A stretch of DNA of 64,000 nt from positions 102,345 to 166,344 of the forward strand of contig NW_003314356.1 in NCBI RefSeq assembly GCF_000143415.4. Reading direction: 5' to 3'. This stretch comes from Selaginella moellendorffii. Lineage: Eukaryota > Streptophyta > Lycopodiopsida > Selaginellales > Selaginellaceae. The notes below the pieces were generated by a model, which made no database searches, had not been told where the DNA came from, and saw nothing but the letters and a program-made list of their open reading frames with translations. Shown piece after piece: positions 1 through 11,895 of the stretch (position 1 is its first letter; each line of letters opens with the position of its first letter). Both the position numbers and the translations under genes were made by a program.

Positions 1-346
1 GAGAGGATTTGCATTATACTAGAAGTGTTACAGCATGTTATTGGAAGTCTGCGAAGTTGTTTTATTAATAAGGGGAAAGTAAAGATTGAATGGGGACTTG
101 GGCTCCACCTAGACTCGGAGCAACTGAGCCAATATTAAAAGGATGGAAAGAAATTGGACAACGATGACAAGGAGAAGAGAGAGGTGAAGCAGTGAGAAGT
201 GATTGAGTAGACATTTCCTTGTTTAAAATAAAATGGCATGTGCCTCAATGCAGTTGAATTTTGTTATATTTATATACTATATAAAGGTTTGGAAACCTTA
301 TTTTACAAGTGGGATAATGACAATTCCCACTTTAACGAAATAGAGC
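1..346. other. Non-coding flank of a minus-strand gag
   Basis: No convincing coding sequence. On the minus strand this lies directly 3' of the gag relic at 347-1345. About 23 nt at 325-347 (minus) match 18697-18719 (plus) with one difference, so both may be the 3' untranslated region of one retroelement family. An 8-bp inverted pair, AAGTGGGA and TCCCACTT, lies around 307-333. Confidence 0.4.
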
Positions 347-1345
347 TTGAGTCCAAACAGACAGCTCCTACTCTATTTGGACAGGGTCGTTTCCCGACTG
401 CAACAGAGGTGGACTTTGAGGCAAAGTGAACTCGAGCAATCGGGGAGGCTTCTTGGGACACACAGCTGCTTTGTGATTAGGATCAGCACAGTAGAGGCAA
501 AGATTATGAGATATTCGACGTTGCTTCTCAGCAGGACTCAACTTCCCTCTAATGAGTCAGGGAGTACCAAAAATATTCATCGGGACCGGAGCAGTAGGTT
601 CAGGACTATGCCCCGAAGACTCAAGCTGGGATTCCTGAGTCTGGGACGGAAAAACAGCGGCGCAACGACTTTCCTGACGACGTTCAAAGAGACGATTGTC
701 ACATCGAACAGCTTTGTTGATGGCGTCCGACAGGTCCTTGGGATCCTCCATGGTGAGCAACAAATCCTTGACACCGTTGTTGAGGCCGAAACGAAATTGG
801 TCAATCAAGGCCCGCTCATCCCACTGAGTGTCCAAGGCAAGGAGTTGGAACTCTGCAGCGTAGATCGAGGCAGGACAAGACCCCTGAGAGAGACGTCTCA
901 TCTTTGTGGTAGCAGCCCGAACCCGATCCGTCTCGCCAAAACATGCTTCAAGCTTCTCTTTGAACAATTGAAGATCCATCAGCTCCGAAACCACGACCCC
1001 TTTCATGCTCTTCTCCAGAAGAGGAGAAAACCATGACAAAGCTGCACCCTCGAGCAACGTCCCAATCGCGCCGATTTGAGACTCGGGAGTGGGGTACCGC
1101 CGATGTTGAAGTGCAAAGATCAGCTCCATTTGGTTCAAAAATCCACGAAGCTCCGAACGCTTGCCTGAAAATTTCGCCGGGAAACTCACCTTCGGTTCAG
1201 GAACTTTGCTGGATCCTTGAGCCGAAAGTGAAGCAAGCTCCTGCTGCATGCGAAGAAGGGTCGCCTTCAGCTCGGTATTCTCAGACTGGATTTTTGCAAG
1301 GACTTCGGCAAAGAAATCAGGATGGCTTGGAGACTCCATTGGCAA
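347..1345 (-). pseudogene. Retrotransposon gag with CCHC zinc knuckle, one nonsense codon
   Basis: Encodes a gag capsid/nucleocapsid precursor of a Ty3/gypsy-like retroelement. The ATG at 1345 opens a 262-codon frame with an N-terminal coiled-coil-like stretch (residues 10-45), then a Retrotrans_gag-type capsid region (about 55-215) with GTLLEGAALSWFSPLL and a later FRFGLNNGVKDLL segment. A TGA at 557-559, probably from CGA, interrupts it. The same frame then runs on and encodes a CX2CX4HX4C knuckle (CLYCADPNHKAAVC, about 456-498) and ends at a stop near 347. No protease or RT follows, so the copy is gag-only. The capsid is unlike the gags of families A, B, C and D here. Gag identity is firm from the knuckle and capsid; the family is not recognised. 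Confidence 0.75.
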
Positions 1346-1841
1346 GAAGAAAGAAAAGAAAGGGGGAAAAAGACAAAGGCAATCAAAGAATCAAAGCGAG
1401 TTAAAAGAAAAGCAAAAACCACAATCTGAATCAAACTGTCAAGACCCCCAACAAGATCAAGACTGGAAAATGCTAAAGACAAAGAGAAAAAGCTAGTGAA
1501 AACAAAGAAGAGGCCTTAGACTGGTGTTGATTCAGATTGTGGAGAAATGGAACAAGGCTAACCTTTATATACTATAGGTTGATGAAGCTCCACCACTCTT
1601 GGATCGAGGATGGCCTAAATATAGCTGAGGTCGAGGAGGCGCCACATCAATATCAGGAATGTGGCTCGAGACTCAAGAATCGGGAAGTGTCTTGAGAGTC
1701 AGGAATAGGGAAGTGTCTCGAGAGTCAGGAATGTCTTGAGAGTCAGGAATAGGGAAGTGTCTCGAGAGTCAGGAATGTGGTCTGCAGGTCAGGAATCCGG
1801 CGAGAGTCAGGAATATGGCAAGAATTGGGGGATTCCTGACA
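1346..1841. repeat. Region with tandem GAGTCAGGAAT repeats
   Basis: The minus-strand leader of the gag lies at 1346-1600 (purine-rich on plus). From about 1664 to 1820 a short motif close to CGAGAGTCAGGAAT is repeated about six times, alternating with GGGAAGTGTC, making an imperfect tandem array. No gene is seen. At 1842 the sequence switches abruptly to family A pol. Confidence 0.6.
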
Positions 1842-3516
1842 TTGCCGTTACTTCATTATTGAAGCAGAAGAACTTGGTTAGTTGTACTGTGCAGTGGGCT
1901 TTGAAGCTTCAGATATATGATTTTGATGTTGTTCATCGCTCAGGGAGTTCTATGGCTAATGCTGATGCCCTTTCTTGAACTCCCCTTCCTTCTCCACTCT
2001 CTTCTCATATTTCTGATGAGCTTGTTGTTCCAGCATCTGTGGATTTTCTAAACGAAGATTCTGTGCCATCGGCAGTTGCTATACTTGATGTTCAATGTTC
2101 ACAAAGCGCAGAGCAAGATTTACCTTCTCTTGATGAGGTTTGCGAGGCTCAAAAGATTGAGCCGTGGATTCGAAGGCTTCGAGATGTGTTTGAGAATCCT
2201 ACATCACTTGCTGATGACTTGCCTTTCCGGCATTTACATTCTTAATATCACCTTGAAGATGGCCTTCTTTATTTTGTGGGGACGGATCCTGATGATCATT
2301 TACGGCTGGTGGTGCCTTCTATTTTTATTCCGCGGTTTCTCCATGCCTACCATGATTCTTCTGTTCTAGGTGGGCATATGGGACATCGTCGTGTGACCGA
2401 AAAACTGCGCAGGTCTTTCTATTGGCCGGAGATGCGACGTGATGTTATCCGGTATGTGCGTAGCTGCGTTTGGTGCCAAGCTCATAATACTCCCCCTTGT
2501 GCTGCGGAAGGACGGTTGGAGTCAATTGCAGTTTCCCGTCCGTTTGAGTTGGTGGCATTTGATCTTATGGGACCTTTTCCACGGTCGACTACTGGCAATG
2601 AGTATGTTATTATTGCTTCTGACTACTTGACTCGTTGGGTGGAAGTTGGTGCTCTTGCTAGCGCCTTTGCAATTGCTATTGGATACTTCCTCCTCAATTG
2701 AGTGGTGTTTCAGCATTCTTGTCCAGAGTGGATTCTTTCGGATAATGGTCCTGCATTTATGGCTGAGGCATTTCATGTTTTGACATCTCGATTGGGGATA
2801 TGCCGCACTTTCACAAGTGCTTATCATCCACAATCAGACGGTCTGGTGGAACGGCTCGTTAAGACATTCAAAGGGATGATTGCGAAGTATATGAACTTTC
2901 AGCATTCGGATTGGGATGGTTATTTGCCGTCTCTTCGGTATGCCTATGTCACAGGGGTGCAGAGTTCTGTTGGTGCTTCACTATATAAACTTCTATATGG
3001 TCATGATCCAATATTACCAACGGAGCTAGGTTTACCTTCGCAATTGCCACGAGCTCCCGATGCTAGGTCATTGGATCAATATTTGACGAACATTCTTCCA
3101 CTTGTCTAAGCAGAGTCTGCCAAACACTTAGGCTGCATACAAGTGGGACAACAATGACACTACAACTCCCATCATCGTCCACTTGTAGAGTATAAAGTGG
3201 ATGATTTGGTGTTAGTCTGTTTTCCCCATTTTACGGTATGTGGTTTATCTAAGGGGCTCCTTGTGCAGTGGAAAGGACCGTATAAGGTGTTGTGGCAAGT
3301 TGGACCACAAGTTTATGAGGTTCGGCATGACGTCCAGCAGGCCGATCCTCTGGAGATTGTGCATGTACAGCGGTTGAAACGCTTCATACAAAGGGATCAA
3401 GAGCAGTTAATACCATCTATAGATCCGCCAATGCCTCCTCCTGACATTCCTCCAGATCCCGGCCTGTCTACAAGAGAACCCTGACGGCCTTCAATTATTC
3501 CGAGAGGAGGGGATGA
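1842..3516 (+). pseudogene. Ty3/gypsy family A pol, RNase H end plus integrase (5'-truncated)
   Basis: The 3' half of a Ty3/gypsy polyprotein. It begins in the RNase H tail (WALKLQIYDFDVVH then ADALS), then has the integrase zinc finger (HMGHRR ... SCVWCQAH, about 2370-2470), the catalytic core with acidic residues in AFDLMGPF (about 2555), SDNGPAF (about 2740) and QSDGLVERLVKTF (about 2835), and a C-terminal beta-barrel-like segment (about 3197-3400). Stops at 1976 (TGA), 2243 (TAA), 2699 (TGA) and 3107 (TAA) are each one C-to-T step from a sense codon. The beginning matches 11360-11540 and the end matches 14108-14256, so this preserves the integrase missing from the family A element at 8217-14431. 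Confidence 0.9.
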
Positions 3517-3540
3517 TGTGAGGGCCAAGTGTACAGCTAT
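3517..3540 (+). repeat. Family A LTR start (truncated)
   Basis: After a purine tract (GAGAGGAGGGGATGA) the sequence TGTGAGGGCCAAGTGTAC matches the first bases of the LTRs at 8217 and 14257. Identity is lost after about 20 nt, so the rest of this 3' LTR is missing. Confidence 0.75.
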
Positions 3541-3684
3541 GATCATCTATGATTTATCATTTTTCATTTATCTGATAGTTCTTTTATCATTTATCTGATA
3601 ACAAATTATAATACATCTGAAAAATTTAACCTTGTATACAATAAAGTTAGAAAAGAAGATCTATTTATTTTGGGTATGCTATCT
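3541..3684. other. AT-rich sequence with TTATCATTTATCTGATA repeats
   Basis: Two near copies of TTTATCATTT(T)ATCTGATA lie at about 3550-3602. The right part (about 3625-3684) resembles 46760-46820, so it belongs to the Helitron-like element whose terminus follows. Confidence 0.4.
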
Positions 3685-3711
3685 CCCAGCAGAGCTGGGG
3701 TCTCTGCTAGT
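3685..3711 (+). mobile_element. Helitron-like 3' terminus, copy a
   Basis: CCCAGC (3685-3690), loop AGA and GCTGGG (3694-3699) form a perfect 6-bp hairpin. It is followed by a short spacer and CTAG (3707-3710) then T. A short GC-rich hairpin 5-12 nt upstream of CTRR, with T following, is the standard plant Helitron 3' end. Copies lie at 30395, 36682, 46823 and 52553. Confidence 0.6.
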
Positions 3712-4030
3712 ACTTCTTTATTTAAAAGTGCTATTGGCATTGGGGGATAGATATTCTCTTACCCTTGGATTCGTGAGATTGATGGTCTAGATGTAAAATT
3801 CTCTTATTAAACAGTTAATATGGCTGTCTGTATCTGGAGCATTTTGGATGCGGAAATTTTATTTTGGGAGAAGCAATGCACTGGATGAGAAGTAGAATTT
3901 TCCCATCCATACATTCAAAACCTCAAGAACTTCTGTAGTTCAGAACTGGGACATCAGAGGTGATTTTTTTTTTGTTCTCTGTTCCTCATTACCGGAACTC
4001 GCTGCCATATCTGGAGTGTGAGGTAGTAGT
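3711..4030 (+). repeat. Repeat unit beginning TACTTCTTTATTTAAAAG
   Basis: Starts directly after CTAG of the preceding hairpin. About 110 nt are shared with 14432-14530, including ATTCTCTTACCCTTGGAT and GGCTTAGATGTAA-like blocks. The first 25 nt recur at 40030, and a variant follows CTAG at 46849. It looks like the left end of a second element joined head-to-tail. No gene. Confidence 0.5.
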
Positions 4031-5110
4031 TCATGGAGAAGGTAGCTGACCTATTTCATCACTTTGTTTCATTTTCGTGCTACTGCAGAGTGACAACTTG
4101 TGCATCGAGACAGAGGAGGATGAGAAAGAGAAGCTGCAGAAAGAGTAAGCCCACATCCCATCTCTATGGCTGTGTGTCTGAATCCAACTGTGTTATAGGG
4201 AAGAGGAATGTTAGCTCCAGAAGAAGAAAAAGAGACGAGAAAAGGCCCTTCCTGTCTGGCATTTTTGGATGAGGTCGACAGTGACACTGATGAAAGCGAA
4301 ATGACAGTGATGAAGGGTAAAAGCTGGTAGGGTGTCATCTGATATGGTTTGGCAGCTTCAATCAAATCCACTAAAAGATGAGAGATCAATGGTGGATGAC
4401 GAACAGGTAAAGAATCCTTGAGTTGGATTGAATGAACTTCTCATTTCTTCTGGCCTTTGCATCTAAAAAAGTCCATTGAGCACGTTGCGCTCTCCAGAGC
4501 CATCAGTCACACCAACACTCAAGAGTACCTTAGCATGCAGGTTCTCGATATATCCCACATCCACTGTCGCTGAAGAGAAATGCGGTTGTTCCCTCAAATC
4601 AGAATCTGAAGAGTCTTATTTTATCAAAACTTGTATGCTATTGAATCTGTTAATATAGAAAAAGGTCAGCCTTTTGTTTCAGATTGTGAAGACGATCTTT
4701 GCGATTGGCATCCTTCTATACTGGATGTTGAACCAGAGGTAAAAAATAGCAGGTTATTTAAAGGCACAGTGGCTGTGAAATATTTATCCCTCAAATTATA
4801 GACATGATAAAAAAGAAGTTCTGCAAGGAAGTAACTCGAATTTTGAGGCTTTTGATTTGTCCTCAAAACACCACGTGTGGAGGACTTGGAGTGGTGCTTA
4901 CGATCCCCTACAGAGGCCAAATATGTGGTTTTCAAAATTCCTTCAGCTTTGCATTCTAATTTCTCTCCTATGCCAGGCAGAAGCTAACTATCATTGGAGG
5001 CACAAGTAGAACCGCACAGAAAAGTCAGCTTGTGGAGAGCTTGGCTCACACGGTGAAGGGGAACAAGATTGGAGTGAAGCATTTGCTAATGGAGCCATTA
5101 GAGTGTTAGG
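4031..5110 (+). pseudogene. Unrecognised exon-like fragments
   Basis: Several short open blocks bounded by plausible GT/AG sites suggest one spliced gene with short introns. They include an acidic block ESDNLCIETEEDEKEKLQKE (about 4088-4148), a block with SCLAFLDEVDSDTDESEM (about 4206-4330), a small block DCEDDLCDWHPSILDVEPE (about 4684-4738), and a terminal block with KLTIIGGTSRTAQKSQLVE ending in MEPLEC and a TAG near 5110. I do not recognise the protein. The acidic composition would suit a nuclear protein, but no domain is identifiable. It lies inside the repeat unit that starts at 3711 and could be a captured fragment. Confidence 0.3.
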
Positions 5111-8100
5111 GAAAGTATCCTAGCTGGGGAGGAATAAGCAGCAGCCTTGGCGTGTTCTGGACAAGTCTGCCTTTATAGCGCTGGTAGTGGGGTATGTCCT
5201 CCTCCTTCATGTGGGGTACGTCCTTCTCCTCCTTCACACATTCATTCAGGTACTACACTTTTCCTTTCCCTTTTTCACTATGCTGTTGCAAAATTGAGAT
5301 AACAAGAGCTCAGCTCAATCACTCAGAGCTTAACTGATGGATGAAAGCTGATTCACCCTTGTTTTACCTGGCAGGTATACTGTAGGGCCTTCTTTTTTGG
5401 GTGGATCGACTGCTAATGCATTCTTAAGAGGGCGGCGGATGATTATTCAGTGAGTGTGAGGCAGATGAGCAAGAAGAATGCAAGCTCCTTCACAAGCATT
5501 AGATCCAAGAGCAGACACACATCAAAAATATAGTCTCCGGCATTTAGCATTATCTGGAGATGAGATCAGACACACATACCTTCTGCATTTGCAATAGCTT
5601 CATTGGAAATGGCAACAAGGATGCGTATCCACAAGAGAATTATAAAGCTAACTTGGCCATTGATTTTCAAGTAAATCAGAAAAAGATGTCTTGAAAAATG
5701 AGAGATGAAAACTAGAATAAAAAGAAAGAAAAATAAAATAAACCAAGTTTTGAAAAGCTGTGTCTTTAAAGCTTCCACTTCTTTTACAGAAATACACACT
5801 CAAATATATCAAAACACTCTCCCAACTTTACAAAACACATCAAAAACTTAGCTGTCACCTTTTGCCAGCATTATATATGGAAAAAGATCCTTGGTTTCAA
5901 CCACCAAACTCCTGTGCCGTCTGCGAGGTAGAGCTTAGATCACAGTACATTCAACAAGCTCCCAGCAGACTCCCTCACACGCCCTCACTCCTCTTGCCCA
6001 GCATCCCCTCGGAATCATTCAGCTTCCTGGCCCTTGCAAACACATGCTATTGCAGCGATCTGCAGTGAGATTTAAGCTGTGGTTGTGGACTCCAAGTATT
6101 GCCACACATTCACGAAAGAGATCTCCTATTTGAAGGCCATGGCACGGAAGAGCTCTAGACCTTCCCATCCTTGTCTAGAGAGCAAAGCCCACCACCATGG
6201 AGTTTCACATCGTTTACATGGGCATCTTGTACTTTGCCTGCTCGAGCTTGCCACTGTGCCATCATAGATAGGCACGATAGTAAGCCTTTTCCCGGCCATC
6301 TTGCCAAAAGAGATTCACCCTACCACAATCAGGTTCCAGGCAACGAAACTCCACTGTGTCATCTTTTCAAAAACCCAGTTTGCTTCTTCTAGGAGCCCGT
6401 TCTGGTTGTTCAGCGACTTTTGACACATCCTACAATGTGACCATCACTCTTGGTGCACAACTCATAAACCACCATCTCGGGTGCACATACTCAGCTAATC
6501 TCATAAACCAATTATCTGTGAATTCTCAAGTGACTAAAAATTCAATGATCTATGAGGCTGTGGGTAGATGCTCTGTGGTCACTAGAGCATTGGTTTTGGA
6601 TGGACATAAAGGTTAATGTTTTGCAAGTAACAAATCCTGCCATTGATCCTGTACAAGGGACTTGTGATGTCTCTTGACGTCAATATTGGAAAGTGAGAAA
6701 ACTTTCTAGAACCAAAAGCTGAGAATGTTGCTCAGGTGTGGGTTATAATTACAGTTAATCATCCGGCTATTGTCTTGCATGTGCTGCTGAAGTTACTGAG
6801 CCAGTTACTGAATCGAAACTTTGATCCAGTTTTGAAGGCTTTGATAATTCCAACGTTATTTGACATTAGTAATGGACTTGAATGATCACTTTCTTCTGCA
6901 CTAGACAAGCTGTGTGAATTGCTGATTAGGCTGTACGTGGAGGATCACAGCTTGGGTGGAGGTGCTCGGGAAAACTTTCTGGTAGAAAGTAGAGTTTTAA
7001 ACCTTGGGAGAATAGTGAGGTTGGATAACAAAAGCAAGATAACTTGAGCACGTTGTGTAAAATTCTGTCTCAGCTCCTCTAGACAGGAGGACATTGTGTG
7101 CATCATCGTCTCCAAAACGTTCAAGCCATGTCAATAGTGCTTCTAACAAGGATTTTCAGATGGGATAGGATCTTTCGATTCATACCTTGCTAAGATGCTC
7201 TCAATGATGTTCTCTGGAGCTCTGGCTGCTTGATTCATGCAGGATGGGCTTAATAGAAACTAGAACATTTTTTATTCTATGAGACCAGGAGCACTGCAGC
7301 TTGGAATAGTTCTCGGTTCCCAATGTACCCACTGGGAATAAGGATAAGGGAACACCATCTGCGAGATTTGTCAGCAGGTAACGTCATCTGCACTGAACTT
7401 ATGATTTTCTTACATTGCTCATATTCGCTGATTTTGATCATTGTATCTTTTCTTTTTTTTCCTTGGTGTCTGATGCCTCGCCTCTGTTTTTCAGCCTTTT
7501 AAATGCTACACAGCAAGAGTCCGGTCTCCTCTCACTCCTGTTGCTCTCTCCCTGATGACCACTTGAGGTATGTGTACTCTTTCTTTTCCTTGTCATGCTT
7601 GCATCGATTTCCTTGTCATGCTCGCTCTTTCTCATTTGATGTTGTTGAGATTGCATGGAGTTATGCATCCAAGTTGACTGTGGGAATTACTCATCCCTTG
7701 CTGAGCGTGGCAAAGTTTCTCGAGTCAGAATTCTCCTTGTTTGGTATCTCTTATCCGGCTGTAAGTTCCATGGCGCAATGCTCCTGGCTGCCATGGAATC
7801 AAAGACATGCTGGTTGTGTTCTTTGCTCTCCACACATGGACATTGAGAAACTCGATGCTGGTTTGGGCAAATCCCATTTCCATAAGAATGGAACCAGCTC
7901 ATCGCTACTGATCCAAAACCAGTTTTTCCATGTTCAGTAGCATCACCACCATCACAAAGATCACTCCACAAAGCCACCATCACTAAAATCCCAGCAGGGC
8001 GAAAGTAGATGATGTACCTGCTGACAAATCTCACAGATGGAAATGGGATATTGAAGGATAGTGTTCCCCTATATCTTGAGGCATTTTAGAGATATTAAAG

Positions 8101-8216
8101 AGTGGTTATATAATAACCATTTATAAAATGAATGGTTTGGCTTTGGAGAGACAAATCAATGATACAAGTGGTATGTAGTAGGATATGTAGGATTATAGAT
8201 TTTAATATTATACTTC
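5111..8216. other. Intergenic DNA with decayed fragments
   Basis: No complete gene found. Around 6196-6230 a methionine start followed by EFHIVYMG resembles the start of a plant subtilase propeptide, but the frame breaks at once. Open stretches at 7503-7940 and 7687-8034 overlap on opposite strands and resemble no family. The last bases (about 8200-8216, ending TATACTTC) are the broken left part of the TACTTCTTTATT repeat, interrupted by the LTR element at 8217. Confidence 0.35.
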
Positions 8217-8391
8217 TGTGAGGGCCAAGTGTACGGTTACGATGCCGTATACTAATATTAGCGTAATGGGATTTTGGTAGACGTCGGATTGGTTTCAATC
8301 TGGACCATTCACTCTTGTATATAAGCTAGGGTTTTTGGGCTAATTAATATGCACATTTCTGTATTCCCTTTCCATATTCCAAGCACTCACA
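8217..8391 (+). repeat. Family A 5' LTR
   Basis: 175 bp, TGTGAGGGCC...AGCACTCACA. A TATATAA box at about 8318-8324 is the likely Pol II promoter core. It is followed by a 233-bp leader rich in AGATCTAGCTTTT repeats before the gag ATG. I see no canonical initiator-tRNA primer site directly downstream. Confidence 0.88.
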
Positions 8392-8624
8392 TTAGTGGAG
8401 GTGAGGGGCACCTTTGATTGTCCCTGAGGAGTGCTTGGATTTGGGATTTTGGTTTAGATCTAGCTTTTGCATCGTCTAGATCTAGCTTTTTCCATTTCCT
8501 TTCTTTTGTTCTTTCTTTTCAGGGTTTTGGTTTAGATCTAGCTTTTTGCGTTGTCTAGATCTACCATTTCCTTCTAGCTTTTTGTCATTTCTCTTCTTTT
8601 GCTCTTTCTTTTTCGTTCATCTTC
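8392..8624 (+). other. Family A leader
   Basis: Untranslated leader with at least three copies of a TTTAGATCTAGCTTTT-like motif (about 8451-8575). No open frame. The sequence after the LTR (TTAGTGGAGGTGAGGGGC) does not match TGGTATCAGAGC, so the priming tRNA of this family is not obvious. Confidence 0.5.
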
Positions 8625-9554
8625 ATGGCAGATCAGCAATCTCCTCCTTTGACTCTAGAACAACAGTTGGTACAATTGCTTGATGCTATGCACTTGCAAT
8701 TGAACAACCAAACTCAGTTGATGGTGGCGTTCACGGCACGTGGTACAACTCCTGCTCTTGGTGCCAATCCTCGCGTTCGGCCAGAGTTCTTTCGCGGGAA
8801 TCTTGGGGATGATGTGTACCATTGGTTCGATCACTTCACGGTGATTGCCACATATCATTCTTAGGATGATGCTCGACGGTTGCGTGAGTTTCCCATGTGT
8901 CTCCAAGGGACGGCGTTGCAGTGGTACAATGGTTTGAGCGCAACCATTCATGAGGATTGGAGTGTTCTCCCGAACGTCTTCAAACGCGCCTTCGGACATG
9001 CCGATGATTGTGATGATGACTTCCAACAATTGCATCGTCTTTGCCAAGGGCCATCTGAGTTGGTGATGCAATTTGGCGTTCGTTTCCGAAGTCTTTTGCT
9101 TCGTGCGGAGCCAAATATGTCGGAGCGGATCAAGCTAGGAATGTTGTGGCCAGCACTTCGTCAAGATTTTGTCGGACTTCTGCATGCACTTGCTCCTGCC
9201 ACCCTTGACGATGCTCTTCGCTTGGCACAACGTTATGAGACGTTGCCTCTTCCATTTCTCGCTGTACGTCCTTCCGCTCCACTTTCTATGGGTGATGGTC
9301 CTGTTCCAATGGAGGTTGATGCTGCTACTACTCGAGTCCAAGGACAAGCGCGAGGACGTGGTCGTGGCCGTGATGTTCGCTGCTGGGCGTGTGATGAAGT
9401 TGGTCATACTTATCGGCGTTGCCGTTGTTTTCCGGATTGGCGACCTCCATTTCCTAGGTGGAGACCTTGGCGTCAACAACGTCCCATGGGTGCTGCTGCA
9501 GTGGAAGGTCTGGACACCGAGATGCATCTGGGAAACGAAGAGTCGTGCGAGTAA
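8625..9554 (+). pseudogene. Family A gag with CCHC knuckle
   Basis: Capsid and nucleocapsid of the retroelement. The ATG at 8625 (MADQQSPPLTLEQQLVQLLD) opens a single frame broken only by a TAG at 8862-8864, which is a CAG with C changed to T. Residues about 45-200 form the Retrotrans_gag region (FFRGNLGDDVYHWFDHF ... MCLQGTALQWYNGL). A basic GRGRGR segment precedes the zinc knuckle CWACDEVGHTYRRC (CX2CX4HX4C, about 9380-9420). The frame closes at 9552-9554 and pol starts in another frame. Restoring the TAG gives about 309 residues, normal for gypsy gag. Confidence 0.88.
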
Positions 9555-9569
9555 AGGAGGGACCTTGCG

Positions 9570-11580
9570 CGAATAAATCAGTGACCCCTCCATCTTTTTT
9601 TCGGGAGTATCATCAAGGGGTTCACTCGGCACCAGTTCATCCAGTGTTTACTTTCCAAGCTCGTTTTTATAACAAGAGGTCTCCTATTATTCTCTCTGTA
9701 TTGGTTGATACAGGTTCGAGTTTATCTTCTATTGCTCGACCTGTTGCCACACGTTGTCATCTACACTTGTGTCGTGCGGCGGAACCAGTTTTCATTCTTT
9801 ATGGCAACGGCCGTACACATGCATGTGCACGGGATGAGGTGGACCTGGTTGTGCGTGTGGGCGATCTCGAGCTTGAGTTGCAGTCATTGCGGGTGGTGCC
9901 GAGTCAAGCTTTTGACCTCATTCTTGGTATAGATTAGTTGCAACGCAATCATGCCAAGTGTGACTTTGAGGCTTCTCCCCCTTATCTCATACTTCCTTAT
10001 GTTTCATCCATTCCTCTCACTTCCATACCTCTTCGTCCCTCTACTTCTACCTCTACTTCCATTACTTTTGTTCCCCCACTCTTTCCTTCTATGTTTCCAT
10101 CTTGTTCCGCTTTTCCCTTTTCTGATCCCTCTGATGATCTTTGTGTTGTAGCAGTTGACCGGCTCATGAAGGAGTATTCTGATCTCTTTGAATTTGACCT
10201 ATCGTCTGGAGCCAAGATTGCCACATGTCATCTGATTCCAACTGGGGATGCTCGTCCAATCAAGGTTCTTGTTCGTCGTTGGTCACCTAAGGAGATCAAG
10301 ATTTTACGAGCAAACATCAAGGAAATGCTAGAGAAGGGTGTTATTCGGAAGTCGCGGAGTCCTTGGGCATGTGAACCTCATCTTGTGATGAAGCCTGATG
10401 GGAGTATTCGTTTCTGCATCAACTATCGTCCGTTAAACGAAGTGACGATCCCAAATGTGTATCCTCTTCCTCACACTGCTGATCTCTTGGATCGTCTGGG
10501 GCAAAGTCATTGGTTCAACAAGCTAGATCTTGCTTCTGGGTATTGGCAAGTACCAATGGCCGAAGAAGATATTCCTAAGACTGCTTTTCGCACACCATTT
10601 GGTTTGTACGAGTTCTTGGTGATGCCGTTTGGTTTGAACAATGCTCCAGCAACTTTCCAGCGGATGATGGACGAGGTTCTTTGCGATATGCCGGAGGTGA
10701 CTATTGACTTCATTGATGATGTCTTGATCCACTCGGAGGGGATGTGGGAGGAGCATGTTCGTGATGTTTGTAAAGTGTTAAATTGGCTACGCGATGTTGG
10801 TTTAAAGTTGAAGCGGTCAAAGTGTTTTGGTCAAAGGACACAACTTATCTTGGGTACCGTTTTTCTCGTAAGGGTTTGTAAGTTGATCCTGACAAACTTG
10901 TGGTTATTCTAAAGTTCCCTACCCCAAAGTGTGTGAATGATGTGTAGCGTTTTTTGGGTAAGGTGCAGTATCTCAGTCGTTTTGTGGATCATCTTTCCGA
11001 TCGCACTACACCATTGCGAGCGTTGCTGAAGTCATCAACGTCATCTTTCATCTGGTCTCCGGATTGTGAGCGGGCGTTCGTGGATCTAAAAGAGCTATTG
11101 ACGACTCCCCCGGTTTTGGCATATCCTGACTACACTCGACCTTTTATTTTGCGCGTGGATGCTTCTGACATTGGTCTTGGAGGTGTGTTGATGCAAGAGA
11201 GCTGGTCAGCGCCATCCCATTGCATACATAAGCCGTACATTACAACCAGCGGAGATGAACTACTCCACGACGGAGAAGGAGTGTTTAGCAGCAGTCTGGG
11301 GTTTTGAGAAACTTTATGCATATCTACATGGTTCTCGGACGTTACTTGAAGGTGACCATACTGCTATTACTTCATTATTGAAGCGGAAGAACCTGGTTGG
11401 TCGTACGGCTCGATGGGCTTTGAAGCTTCAGATATATGATTTTGATGTTGTTCATCACCCAGGGAGTTCTCTGGCTGATGCTGATGCCCTTTCTCGAGCT
11501 CCTCTTCCTTCTCCACTCACTTCTCATGTTTCTGACGAACCTATTTGTAAGGAACCAACTCGCCGAGGTGTCGTAGGCTA
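9570..11580 (+). pseudogene. Family A protease, reverse transcriptase and RNase H (broken)
   Basis: Aspartic protease with active-site DTGS (about 9707) and the trailing DLILGID, then TAG at 9935 where TGG is expected. RT runs in the same frame from about 10150: KEMLEKGVIRKSRSPW, FCINYRPLNEVT, the FIDDVLI catalytic motif (about 10708-10730) and LGTVF-like end. A frameshift lies near 10845 and a TAG at 10945 in place of CAG. RNase H follows with VDASDIGLGGVLMQE (about 11155), another frameshift near 11215, and WALKLQIYDFDVVH to ADALSRAPLP. Homology stops near 11540, just where the integrase should begin. Confidence 0.9.
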
Positions 11581-11596
11581 AAGGAACCCTGAAAGC

Positions 11597-11895
11597 ATGA
11601 CCAAAAAGACAAAGAGTTCATCGGATAGGATCAAGTCGAAGATCGAGTCCAAGACCGACTCTAGGACCGAGTTCGAGATAGAGTCTGGAATCGAGTCCGA
11701 GACCGACTCGGGGACCGAGTTCGAGTCTGAGTTCGAGACCGAGTTCGAGACGGAGTCCGAGATCCGAAATCGGGTCCGAGACCGAGTCCGAGGTCGAGTC
11801 CGAGGTTGGGTCCGAGATCGGGTCCGAGATCGAGTCCGAGACCGAATCCGAAGTCGGATCCGAAATCGGGTCCGAGATCGAGCCAGAGACTAAGT
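11597..11895 (+). repeat. GAGTCCGAGAC minisatellite in family B LTR, copy 1
   Basis: Degenerate 6/12-bp repeat of GAGTCC/GAGACC/GAGTTC units. Because the unit is a multiple of three, long open frames appear on both strands (Glu-Ser/Arg-Asp runs) but they are not genes. A related array sits at 14887-15470 in front of the same LTR sequence. Confidence 0.85.

Noticed and set aside
347-1036. 229-codon plus-strand ORF
   Set aside because: Antisense shadow of the minus-strand gag, which has a recognisable capsid and CCHC knuckle.
6171-6616. Subtilase gene
   Set aside because: Only about eight residues (EFHIVYMG) resemble a subtilase propeptide; no catalytic Asp, His or Ser region could be found.
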